DNA of 64,000 bases from a virus. Location of the stretch: IMG/VR virus record IMGVR_UViG_3300047480_000598, positions 1-64,000 of that record; one strand, written 5' to 3'. Within the stretch, counting starts at the first letter, position 1. Each line of letters opens with the position of its first letter. Below, one piece after another: positions 7,958-15,828 of this stretch. Below the pieces are notes generated by a model. The model did no database searches. It was not told the origin of the DNA and saw only the letters and a program-made list of their open reading frames with translations. Both the position numbers and the translations under genes were made by a program.

Positions 7958-7965
7958 AATAAATA
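7958..7965 (+). promoter_or_regulatory. Late promoter AATAAATA for the 756-aa protein
   Basis: AATAAATA lies 24 bases before the ATG at 7990. T4 geometry puts +1 near 7971, giving a leader of about 19 nucleotides. It is divergent from the minus-strand octamer at 7918-7925. Confidence 0.55.
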
Positions 7966-7989
7966 TACAATAACCATTTGGACAAAAAT

Positions 7990-10260
7990 ATGCCAACTAA
8001 ACCTACAGATACAAGAACAAATGCATTCCCAGAATTAGATGATTTTGACGGAATTCTAAAACCAAAGAAAGTAAACCCTTTATCAAAAGTTGAACCAGAA
8101 CCAGAACGTCATAGTCGTTCTAAAGCAGGTGACCCGGACTTAAGAAGAGCTTCTGCTGCTGATACAAGAGCAGCAACATCTGGAATTAATATTTCAGCAG
8201 GTGGAAGAGATAGATTACATCAAATGCCAGATCTTGGTCCTGACGAAATTGACGATGAAGAAGCGGCAAGACGAGCTGGATTAAGGCATGGCGGAGGACT
8301 TGAACCTCGTGAACCGGGTACTGACTTAGTGCAGCCGCGAGATTTAGCGAATGCTGCTCAAAATGCAGTTCAAGTTCAAGGTATGCAAAATCCTAAGTGG
8401 CATGCTATAAGACATTTGCCTGCATACTTAGCTAGTCAAGTTCGTAAGATGGGACGGGGAACATTTGGATTAATAACAGATACTCCTATTGAAGATATTA
8501 TTACTATTGCAAATTTAGGCGGACAAGGCCCAAACACTATAGAAGAAGTTAATGCAGTAGCAGGATGGATAATAGCCAACGGAGAGTTTGTTCGTAATGT
8601 TGATTTTGATTTTAGTCAAGTTATGCCCGATTACGAACCGTTAGTACGAGAATTTCGTGTTGGCGGTATACGATTCCACCTTGTACAAGATGATCGAGGA
8701 AATCCGGACGACTTTGACCCAAACGATCCAAGCAAGAAGGGAACATACGTTTATGCTTATCCTGAGCAAGATGCCAAGGAACCAGAATCGTTAGTAGTTA
8801 CTGATATTGGTCTTCCGGGACCCCCCGGCGGTATGCGTAGATTACCGAGATTTGAAGGTGAATCTTTAGCAAACGAAATGAGAAGAACTATTCAATTATT
8901 AGAATCGTCATATAGTAGTCCTTACGATATATTTAAAATGCAACAACCACAGGATAATAAAAAGGAGAGTAAAGTGGCCAGTTTATCGGATGAAATTAGA
9001 AAGAACATTCAATTATTAGAATCATTAGAAGAAGATATCGAAGGTTCGAAAGAAATTGATCAACTAATGGAAGAATTAGTTGCATTAGAAGCATATCGTG
9101 GAAAAGCGTCGAAGGCACGATATATGGACCCAGAAGCTCAAAAGAAGCGTATGGCTCGTCATTCGACATTAGCACCTTTAATATCAAAAGATCCTGGCGG
9201 ACCTCGATTAATTAGTTGGTTGCATAAGCAGTTAGGACTATCGGCGGAAGCTGACTGGGGCAGAGATCAGGCAGTTCGTTACAATGCAGCAACAATGCCG
9301 CATATGCCTAAGCAATCAGACAAAGAAATTTCTACTAGGTGGGGTTCCGGTGTATGGAGTGACAAAGTTAGAGATTCTCGTCAGTTATGGAGTATCATTA
9401 AGAGCTCTCCGGATAATTTCATCGTTTTTGTTGGAGAAAAAGGTGTAGGTGCAGTTCGTCCGAAGCCTGGTTATATCGAATCCATGAGAAAGTCCAAGGA
9501 CAACTATGAACCGGCGGCCGATAGAAACTTACCTTACATTTATGCGTTCTTTACAGCTGATCAGCAATGGTATAATAACAGCTCCGATGATGCTGGGGTA
9601 TTTGATCCGGACACCGGAAAGATTGCAACTAGAGGAGGATTATTCCATGGAGGAGATCAAAATTTTAATATAGTCGATGCTGTTACATCAATGATCGGTA
9701 AACTTAAACGAGCATATGCTGCATATCCTGCACCGGCTGATTATCCTCATCCTGAAGATCTAGAGTACGACGACGAAGGAAATCCGATCCCACGTTCGAA
9801 AGATAGACCATCGGTTGAAAGAGAAAAGATTGCTCAAAGAGCAGCATCAAGAGCAACCCCGGCAAATACTCGTAGTAAACATCAATTAGAAAGTGATGTA
9901 TTTGAAAAAATTAAACCTGTTATGTCTAAACTTTGCAAAAATGCTGTAGGAATGGTTAATCGAAAGGCACAGAGAGCAGTTAACGGCGGTAACTGGGACG
10001 AGGCCCAAAGAGTGGCTAGAGTAGGTAACACGCTTAACACAATTATTGCTGCACTTGACAATCCGCAAGAACCAGGTGTGCCTTATCAACTAAGTGAGAA
10101 ATATAGAAGCGCATTGCAATATGCTGCATCGGAACACGGAGTCAATATCAGAGATGATCAAGATTACAAAGACTTCTTATTGTCTGCATTAACCGCCGGT
10201 CCCGAAACTAAGTCGATCCTTGATGCGGTACGTTCGGTATTAGTCGGTGTACAACTTTAA
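7990..10260 (+). CDS. Large two-part candidate internal protein with internal leader-like segments (756 aa)
   Basis: The ATG at 7990 (MPTKPTDTRT) is used; a TTG at 7978 is also in frame. The first 110 residues are polar and low complexity. Residues about 130-270 form a mixed domain. Near residues 292-306 and 331-349 are two similar segments, NEMRRTIQLLES and DEIRKNIQLLES. They resemble the N-termini of the following genes (AERIRELLNAIE, TEQIRSLLNLLNE) and contain an L-L-E site of prohead-protease type. Between them is AAGGAG followed by an in-frame GTG at 8974, so the C-terminal 428 residues may be made separately. No enzyme motif is recognised. It may be a fusion of two packaged proteins or a polyprotein cut in the prohead. 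Confidence 0.7.
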   Translation: MPTKPTDTRTNAFPELDDFDGILKPKKVNPLSKVEPEPERHSRSKAGDPDLRRASAADTRAATSGINISAGGRDRLHQMPDLGPDEIDDEEAARRAGLRHGGGLEPREPGTDLVQPRDLANAAQNAVQVQGMQNPKWHAIRHLPAYLASQVRKMGRGTFGLITDTPIEDIITIANLGGQGPNTIEEVNAVAGWIIANGEFVRNVDFDFSQVMPDYEPLVREFRVGGIRFHLVQDDRGNPDDFDPNDPSKKGTYVYAYPEQDAKEPESLVVTDIGLPGPPGGMRRLPRFEGESLANEMRRTIQLLESSYSSPYDIFKMQQPQDNKKESKVASLSDEIRKNIQLLESLEEDIEGSKEIDQLMEELVALEAYRGKASKARYMDPEAQKKRMARHSTLAPLISKDPGGPRLISWLHKQLGLSAEADWGRDQAVRYNAATMPHMPKQSDKEISTRWGSGVWSDKVRDSRQLWSIIKSSPDNFIVFVGEKGVGAVRPKPGYIESMRKSKDNYEPAADRNLPYIYAFFTADQQWYNNSSDDAGVFDPDTGKIATRGGLFHGGDQNFNIVDAVTSMIGKLKRAYAAYPAPADYPHPEDLEYDDEGNPIPRSKDRPSVEREKIAQRAASRATPANTRSKHQLESDVFEKIKPVMSKLCKNAVGMVNRKAQRAVNGGNWDEAQRVARVGNTLNTIIAALDNPQEPGVPYQLSEKYRSALQYAASEHGVNIRDDQDYKDFLLSALTAGPETKSILDAVRSVLVGVQL
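8962..8976 (+). promoter_or_regulatory. Internal ribosome binding site and GTG start within the 756-aa gene
   Basis: AAGGAG (8962-8967), six bases, then GTG (8974-8976) in the same frame. The resulting product would start MASLSDEIRKNIQLLES, like the leaders of the genes at 10291-12910, and would be 428 residues long. Strong Shine-Dalgarno sequences inside genes are otherwise uncommon in this AT-rich DNA. Confidence 0.5.
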
Positions 10261-10290
10261 TATTAATTGGTGTAGACCTTTAGTATAAGT

Positions 10291-11175
10291 ATGTCACTTG
10301 CGGCTGAGAGAATTAGAGAACTATTAAACGCGATCGAACTCTCTCAGCCGCATCTTCTACTCGAAGAGACGGATTACAACATCTTAAAAAATGCTGTTGG
10401 TGGAAAAGAATTGTTTAAGTTCTTACGACAGAAAAATTTAACTAATCATTTAGGTGATTTTCAAGAAGCAGAGACTGGTCCTAATGGGTATCCTTCGATA
10501 TACCAGTTTGGGATTGCTGTAGGGGATAGCGGATGTGCATTTCTTGAATATGTCGGTGTTACTTATAGTCAATACAAAACAAATATATGGGTCCGAAATA
10601 ACAATGGGGAATTAGAACATAACGTTAAAAATGCTAATGCATTTGCTGTAAAAGAGCTTGTAGGACCAAATACAAAATTCTTTACAACTGGAATGTTTAG
10701 TACTGGAAAAGGCGAAGATGATCGTTTAAAATCTCGCAATTTAACACGGGTTAGAAATTACTCTAAAAACGAAAACTTGAATTATAACTTTAAACATATT
10801 ATATTTTATAACCTAATTCCAGTTTTAGTTCCTATACTTAAAAAATCTTTGTTAGATTCTCGGGATACTCTAAAAGATGCATTTGCTCGAGGTGATTACG
10901 CAGCAGCTGAGTCTTTAAGTAAACAATTAAATGATATCAATTCGGCAATAGTTGATTTGGGTCCCACAGAAAGAATTACACTTGGAGTGATGCCTCACAC
11001 TTTTATTCGAAATTTAGTTTTTGATGCTATCGAACAAACTTTTAACAGAATAGACAGCTCACACCCTGGAAAAGAAGCTAGAAGAATCGAATGGGGTGTA
11101 GCTGTAGCAAAGGGAGATAAGAAAGGCCTAGCGCAAATCATTCGAACTATTAAACAAAAGTTACATGTGAGATAA
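10291..11175 (+). CDS. Five-paralogue family, member 1: candidate packaged protein (294 aa)
   Basis: First of four tandem paralogues. Its N-terminus, SLAAERIRELLNAIELSQPHLLLEE, is a longer version of the leader with an L-L-E site. The shared body follows: an initial block 'ILKNAVGGKELFKFLR', a beta domain with the signature VGDSGCAFLEYVG (residues about 77-89), and a helical C-terminal domain with KDAFARGDYAAAESLSKQL (about 195-213). The Gly-Cys pair is retained in members 1 to 4. A TATAAGTA sequence overlaps the ATG but is too close to serve as a normal late promoter for this gene. Function unknown; delivery with the genome is inferred. Confidence 0.75.
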   Translation: MSLAAERIRELLNAIELSQPHLLLEETDYNILKNAVGGKELFKFLRQKNLTNHLGDFQEAETGPNGYPSIYQFGIAVGDSGCAFLEYVGVTYSQYKTNIWVRNNNGELEHNVKNANAFAVKELVGPNTKFFTTGMFSTGKGEDDRLKSRNLTRVRNYSKNENLNYNFKHIIFYNLIPVLVPILKKSLLDSRDTLKDAFARGDYAAAESLSKQLNDINSAIVDLGPTERITLGVMPHTFIRNLVFDAIEQTFNRIDSSHPGKEARRIEWGVAVAKGDKKGLAQIIRTIKQKLHVR

Positions 11176-11177
11176 AA

Positions 11178-12050
11178 ATGTCTACAGAACAAATTCGATC
11201 GTTATTAAACATACTGACAGAAGAACAAGATACTAAAATATTGAAGGGTGTAATCGGTGGGAAACAACTAGTACGATATCTTCGTCAAAGTGGTGTGTTT
11301 ACTCACTTAGCAGACTTTGTCGAAACTCCGTACGATATTAATCAAGCATATTATTCTCAAACAATCGTAGTCGGCGAACATGGCTGTGCATTTATGACCG
11401 GAAAGTCGACCGGAAGAATAGGTGATCTGCCTGACTGGAGTATTAAAGTATTTTATGATTCTGGATATGGGACTGCCCTCTTTAGCGTCGAAGGATTTCC
11501 TTACGGTATGGAGGAAAAAATCGGTCCAATTCGAAAGATGTATGTAAATGTAGAACCTGAAAAAAGTCAGCCTCGAAAATTTCCTAGAAAAGTAAATCGA
11601 AATCAAGAATTACAAGATCAGTATAGATTTGTTAGACACGAATTTGTGACAAGGATGTTTGAAAGACTAGTACCAGTTATGATTCCAGTAATTAAGCAAT
11701 CAGTAAATTCAATCAAACCAGCAATGAGTGATGCAGTTAATAACGGTGACTATGATCGATTAGAAATATTATCTAGAAGAGCAAACGTTCTAGATTATGT
11801 AATTGCCGGAATTAACCAATCAGAAAACGAATTATCTCCGCAACTCGAAGCTATTCTCAGTCAAATTATTATTCGTGTTTATTCTTTAACTACTGGGACA
11901 GAAGTCGACGATTACGATGATGTACGAGGTAGAACTATGATAGGTTCAACATACGACTATGTTGAATGGGCGTATACAACATATCGAGACAACAAATACC
12001 TCCCACAATTTGTTAAAGCATTTAAAGATTACTTGGCAGGAAAGATATAA
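11178..12050 (+). CDS. Five-paralogue family, member 2 (290 aa)
   Basis: The leader region STEQIRSLLNILTEE is nearly identical to that of member 3. Body signatures: LKGVIGGKQLVRYLRQ, VGEHGCAFMTGKS, and in the helical domain MSDAVNNGDYDRLEILSRR. It starts two bases after the previous stop. The C-terminal 60 residues (EWAYTTYRDNKYLPQFVKAF) match the ends of the other members. The GDY repeat-like helix pair suggests a protein-interaction or pore-forming helical bundle, but this is speculation. The tandem copies have diverged strongly outside the signatures, arguing for old duplication rather than recent copying. Confidence 0.75.
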   Translation: MSTEQIRSLLNILTEEQDTKILKGVIGGKQLVRYLRQSGVFTHLADFVETPYDINQAYYSQTIVVGEHGCAFMTGKSTGRIGDLPDWSIKVFYDSGYGTALFSVEGFPYGMEEKIGPIRKMYVNVEPEKSQPRKFPRKVNRNQELQDQYRFVRHEFVTRMFERLVPVMIPVIKQSVNSIKPAMSDAVNNGDYDRLEILSRRANVLDYVIAGINQSENELSPQLEAILSQIIIRVYSLTTGTEVDDYDDVRGRTMIGSTYDYVEWAYTTYRDNKYLPQFVKAFKDYLAGKI

Positions 12051-12910
12051 TGAGCACTGAACAAATTAGATCACTATTAAATTTATTAAACGAATCGATA
12101 TTAGTCGAAGATAATATAAGTCAAATTTTGAATAGTGCCCCTTCTGGAGAATCTCTTAAGAAATATCTTTTAGGACGTATAATGTCTCACAAATCTAATT
12201 TTGAAAAAGGCACATTGTCGAGTATTATGAAAAGTAGAACTAAATTTTCTAAAGATAATAATGCAATAATAATCGGAACACAAGGGTGTGCATACAAACC
12301 AGCCGACGATGACGATTTTACTGACGGGGGAGCAGTACATATGTTTTCACCTTATGCTACTAGTCGCAGCAGGCCATATCTCGGATCGTATATGGTTATC
12401 AGTGGTAGGGTTGCAGATTTAAAACAAGTAATCGGTGATATAAAGGCAGTATATGTTGCAACAAATTTAATCGCTAAGGAAAAATCGGATGAGCAACGAT
12501 TTAGCAGATTCAAAGATCATTACAGTTACGTGCATACAATTAATAAAACAATATTACCGGTAATAGTTTCATATGAGCATCAGGTAATTAACAATTTAAA
12601 GAATAAAATTCATGATTTGTTTCGTGACGGAAAATATGAAGAAGCAGAACGAGTATCTAAATTTGCAAATTATGTTGTAAGATTATACACAGATTTTAAA
12701 AATCCTAATTCTGGAGCAGCATTTCGTTTTATGGAAACTGTCTTAAAAAATTTACTTATGAATCGTAGTATGGATTCTACCGGAGATTTTCAGGGGTTTA
12801 TAGATCAAGAAAAATTATCAAATTTTGTGATGGATGTTGCAACCGGAAGCACGACAAATCGATTAAAAGTGATACGATTCATTAAAAATTATTTGTCCGG
12901 AAATCAATAA
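12050..12910 (+). CDS. Five-paralogue family, member 3 (286 aa)
   Basis: It overlaps member 2 by one base (TAATG). The leader STEQIRSLLNLLNES ends in an L-N-E site. Signatures are LNSAPSGESLKKYLL, IGTQGCAYKPADD and IHDLFRDGKYEEAERVSKF. The beta domain is shorter than in member 1, and the C-terminus ends in the shared hydrophobic helix (LKVIRFIKNYLSG). Shared architecture and arrangement indicate the same job as its neighbours; the activity is unknown. Confidence 0.75.
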   Translation: MSTEQIRSLLNLLNESILVEDNISQILNSAPSGESLKKYLLGRIMSHKSNFEKGTLSSIMKSRTKFSKDNNAIIIGTQGCAYKPADDDDFTDGGAVHMFSPYATSRSRPYLGSYMVISGRVADLKQVIGDIKAVYVATNLIAKEKSDEQRFSRFKDHYSYVHTINKTILPVIVSYEHQVINNLKNKIHDLFRDGKYEEAERVSKFANYVVRLYTDFKNPNSGAAFRFMETVLKNLLMNRSMDSTGDFQGFIDQEKLSNFVMDVATGSTTNRLKVIRFIKNYLSGNQ

Positions 12911-13875
12911 TGAGTACGCAAGATTTTCGACATTTAATCAATCTTCTAACGGAATCGGCTGAACAGTTAAACGAAGCGCGGGCAACATCTATCTTAAAAA
13001 TTAACGAAAGTCGAAAAATTCTCTTAGAAGATCAACTCGGTCGAGTGTTAAGTAAAGAAGTCGGCGGCGATCAACTAATGAATATGTTAAGGTCTTTTCG
13101 AATAGTGTATAATGATGCAAAATTTGAAGAAGTTCCTTATAGTACATTACTCGACGATGATTTTTTTAAGCAACCGATGCAAGCAGTTGTCGTTGGGACA
13201 ACAGGTTGTGCTGTAGTACGTCCCGGAGGCCCGGGCCCATTTTTAAAGTATTTTGTTCGAGGCTATGAGAAAAAAGCAAAACTAAATCCGGAATATTTTA
13301 CAGCTAATCAACCTGGTCAGATGCTACACTTTATCGGCAATATTAAAAACTGTTATTTGATTCGTAATCCAAGACCGCAGACACAAGGATTAGAAATAAG
13401 AAGACAAAATAGAGCAAGTGAATATAAAAACGAAGAAACTTTAATGGATCAAATCTTTAAACGAATTCGTCCGATATTAGCACCAATCATTAAAAAATCT
13501 TTCTTAGAAGTGCAACGCTTGTACAAAGATGCTATCAATAATGGAGACTATCAGACCGCAGAGATGTACGGTAGTGCTGCTTCTAAATCAAATACTTTAC
13601 TTGCTATTTTATCAAAAGATGATTTAACATCTCTCCCAGGGCACGATGGCGGAGTTAATTATAGTCGTAAATTTGTCGAGATAGTTCGAAATGCATTTAC
13701 TGATATGTATAAAAAATATCCTCCTTATGATTTATATGGTGGCCCGGAGGATACTGCTGAAGATGTAGAAGCTATGAAACTTTATTCGAACTTTTTAAGT
13801 AATGCAGCAGATAATACCGGTAAAGAGGTTAAATACATTATTGATAGATTTAGAGAATATTGCTTAACAGGATAA
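12910..13875 (+). CDS. Five-paralogue family, member 4 (321 aa)
   Basis: It overlaps member 3 by one base. The N-terminus is extended: STQDFRHLINLLTESAEQL is followed by further leader-like stretches (LKINESRKILLEDQLG), so up to three [I/L]-x-E sites occur in the first 45 residues. Signatures: LSKEVGGDQLMNMLRS, VVGTTGCAVVRPGG and YKDAINNGDYQTAEMYGSAA. It ends with the common helix (VKYIIDRFREYCLTG). Inferred packaged protein of unknown action. Confidence 0.75.
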   Translation: MSTQDFRHLINLLTESAEQLNEARATSILKINESRKILLEDQLGRVLSKEVGGDQLMNMLRSFRIVYNDAKFEEVPYSTLLDDDFFKQPMQAVVVGTTGCAVVRPGGPGPFLKYFVRGYEKKAKLNPEYFTANQPGQMLHFIGNIKNCYLIRNPRPQTQGLEIRRQNRASEYKNEETLMDQIFKRIRPILAPIIKKSFLEVQRLYKDAINNGDYQTAEMYGSAASKSNTLLAILSKDDLTSLPGHDGGVNYSRKFVEIVRNAFTDMYKKYPPYDLYGGPEDTAEDVEAMKLYSNFLSNAADNTGKEVKYIIDRFREYCLTG

Positions 13876-13879
13876 TTAA

Positions 13880-15004
13880 ATGTTTTTACGTGAATTACTT
13901 TATAGAACAAAAAGAAGGCTTTTAAACGAAGCATTATCAAAAGGATCTCAAACTGTACTTACTCACAAAAGTAAAGCTAATTTGTTTCCAGCAATCGGAG
14001 ATGCATTAAGAGACGATGCAATGCACACTCCTCAATACTTTTTTGGACAAGCTGCGGCAGTTAAAAAAATGACCGACGAACAAGCAGTTACTTGGTTCCT
14101 TGAAAAATTAGATGCCATGGAAGAAGCAGGATACAACGGAGTTAGAACGTCAACTGACGGTAAGTTTAATTTGTGGGTTGCAACATCATATGCAAATGGT
14201 CGCGATACTTGGGAAGATATTAAAGGTAAGTTACAGCCAATAATGTATAAATTTAAAGTATTAAAAGATGCAAACCCATCTCCTCTTCGCCCAGAACATT
14301 CAAGTATAACAAATTTTTCCAGCATACGAGAAGCTGCTCTTTATATAACAACACATTACGGAAATGTACTCGACGAGTTACTGAAAAGAAAGGAGACATC
14401 TGTTGCTGAAAAGTTTAACAATAAATTTGCTAGGGCATTCGAACTAGTAGACAATGAAGATTACAAAATTTTTATCGTTTTAAATCGATGTGCTGCAATG
14501 AAATTAGCTAGAGGTGCAATATGGTGTACAGGAATGTTACATACTGATGATCATTTTATTCACTATACTAGTAAGGCAATGGTATTTGTTGTCCTCCCAA
14601 AAGATGCTCAACATGTCGACAAGGCGAAAGGAGGAAGACAAATTCAGGGACCAGAAAAATATCAGTTTGATGCCGGCGGTCCCTACTTTATGGATATTGC
14701 CGACGACATGCAATCTAGAGATTTTGTAAAAAACAGATTTCCTTATCTATATAAAGATGTAGTCGGTGCATTACAAGAAAATAAAGAAGATTTAACCGAC
14801 ATTATGATCAACTTATCTCAAGACGAAAAATTGTTAATGGACGATCGATCAAAAACATTGAAATACGATGTAGACAATGAAATTCAAAAATTGAGAGTCT
14901 TTATTGACCGAGGATATATGTCCGAAGTCGAACGGCCGCCGGCTCCTGAAGTAGATCCTAATGCAGCACCTGAAGCAGGAGCACAACCTCCGCAAATTCA
15001 ATAA
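13880..15004 (+). CDS. Candidate packaged protein, Cys-motif family (374 aa)
   Basis: The leader is MFLRELLYRTKRRLLNEA, amphipathic and basic with an L-N-E site. The middle (about residues 195-260) has YKIFIVLNRCAAMKLARG followed by AIWCTGMLHTDDHFIHYT and AMVFVVLPKD. The Trp-Cys-Thr then Tyr pattern is shared with 6449-7669 and more loosely with 3773-4621. The C-terminal 30 residues are Pro/Ala-rich and probably disordered. It begins four bases after the previous stop and ends the run of leader-bearing genes on this strand. No enzyme family is recognised with confidence. Confidence 0.7.
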   Translation: MFLRELLYRTKRRLLNEALSKGSQTVLTHKSKANLFPAIGDALRDDAMHTPQYFFGQAAAVKKMTDEQAVTWFLEKLDAMEEAGYNGVRTSTDGKFNLWVATSYANGRDTWEDIKGKLQPIMYKFKVLKDANPSPLRPEHSSITNFSSIREAALYITTHYGNVLDELLKRKETSVAEKFNNKFARAFELVDNEDYKIFIVLNRCAAMKLARGAIWCTGMLHTDDHFIHYTSKAMVFVVLPKDAQHVDKAKGGRQIQGPEKYQFDAGGPYFMDIADDMQSRDFVKNRFPYLYKDVVGALQENKEDLTDIMINLSQDEKLLMDDRSKTLKYDVDNEIQKLRVFIDRGYMSEVERPPAPEVDPNAAPEAGAQPPQIQ

Positions 15005-15007
15005 ATA
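15000..15007 (+). promoter_or_regulatory. Late promoter AATAAATA, five bases before ATG
   Basis: AATAAATA overlaps the TAA stop of the previous gene, and GATTC separates it from ATG 15013. This is another exact five-base spacing, predicting +1 on the A of ATG. Confidence 0.7.
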
Positions 15008-15012
15008 GATTC

Positions 15013-15828
15013 ATGACATTATGGGTATTCGGCGATAGCTATGCTAACGGTTATGAATCAAAAGATTGGTTTTGGTCCGAATCGTTAGCAACTAAACTTT
15101 CTACAGATTTACAAAATTTTGGCGAAAGTGGCACTGGTCTAGAGTATACATATGCTGAATTTCAAAATTGTTATCATAAAATTCAAAAGAACGATGTTAT
15201 TGTAATTTGTTTTACACAATTCCATCGACAATTTTTTATTCCATCTCATCCACAAATTTCAATAGCAGCTTCGTTAGATAATGTGTTTATAACACCTAGA
15301 GAAATTAAAAGAGAATATAAAACTGCATTTGAACTTTTTCATAAAAAGTTGTATAGAGAAGAAAATGCAAAAACTAACTTTACAAATTTTTTATTCTTTT
15401 TAGAATACGTATCTAATCAATTAGACTTACAAATTATCGGATTACCTTGTTTTTCCGATGTTGAAGAATTCTTATTGCATAACAAATATAAATTCCCTTC
15501 AATACATTTTGCATCCGGTAATTTATTTAATATATCAAAGGACGAGTGTGTTGACGACGAAGTAGTAGAAGTATTTTACTTTCACGAAGCAAGAGCAAAT
15601 CACATGTGTAGAAGAAACCATGAGGTACTGTTTAATAAGTTATTAAATTATCTAGATAACAAAAAAGACATTAATCTTAACACAGATTTTCATAAATCTT
15701 TTATGACCAAAGAGTTATGTATTGATAAAGATTTTGCAAATTACGAATATTTAGATCCTAATAAGATGTGTGAAGTAACAAAACACAACTTGTTTCATCG
15801 TTTTATCAAAAGACCAAACTTTCCTTAA
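15013..15828 (+). CDS. SGNH/GDSL-like hydrolase-fold protein, second copy (271 aa)
   Basis: Paralogue of 1657-2388. The nucleophile block is WVFGDSYANG (GDS at residues 6-8), the Gly block is GESGTGLEYTYAEF, the third strand is VICFTQFHRQFF, and the C-terminal His block is EARANHMCRRNH (near 196-207). The shared 'Arg-Ala-x-His-x-x-x-x-Asn-His' pattern in both copies suggests conserved catalysis or binding. Known SGNH enzymes are esterases or lipases, including acetyl-xylan and polysaccharide esterases. It converges with gp41 (stop codons overlap at 15825-15828). Substrate unknown. Confidence 0.7.
   Translation: MTLWVFGDSYANGYESKDWFWSESLATKLSTDLQNFGESGTGLEYTYAEFQNCYHKIQKNDVIVICFTQFHRQFFIPSHPQISIAASLDNVFITPREIKREYKTAFELFHKKLYREENAKTNFTNFLFFLEYVSNQLDLQIIGLPCFSDVEEFLLHNKYKFPSIHFASGNLFNISKDECVDDEVVEVFYFHEARANHMCRRNHEVLFNKLLNYLDNKKDINLNTDFHKSFMTKELCIDKDFANYEYLDPNKMCEVTKHNLFHRFIKRPNFP

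Noticed and set aside
8996-9187. Short minus-strand frames opposite the packaged-protein genes
   Set aside because: Shadows of real plus-strand genes; no ribosome sites or independent sequence logic.
10284-10291. TATAAGTA overlapping ATG 10291 as a late promoter for that gene
   Set aside because: Predicted +1 would lie inside the coding sequence, so it cannot serve that ATG. Not counted in the five-base class.
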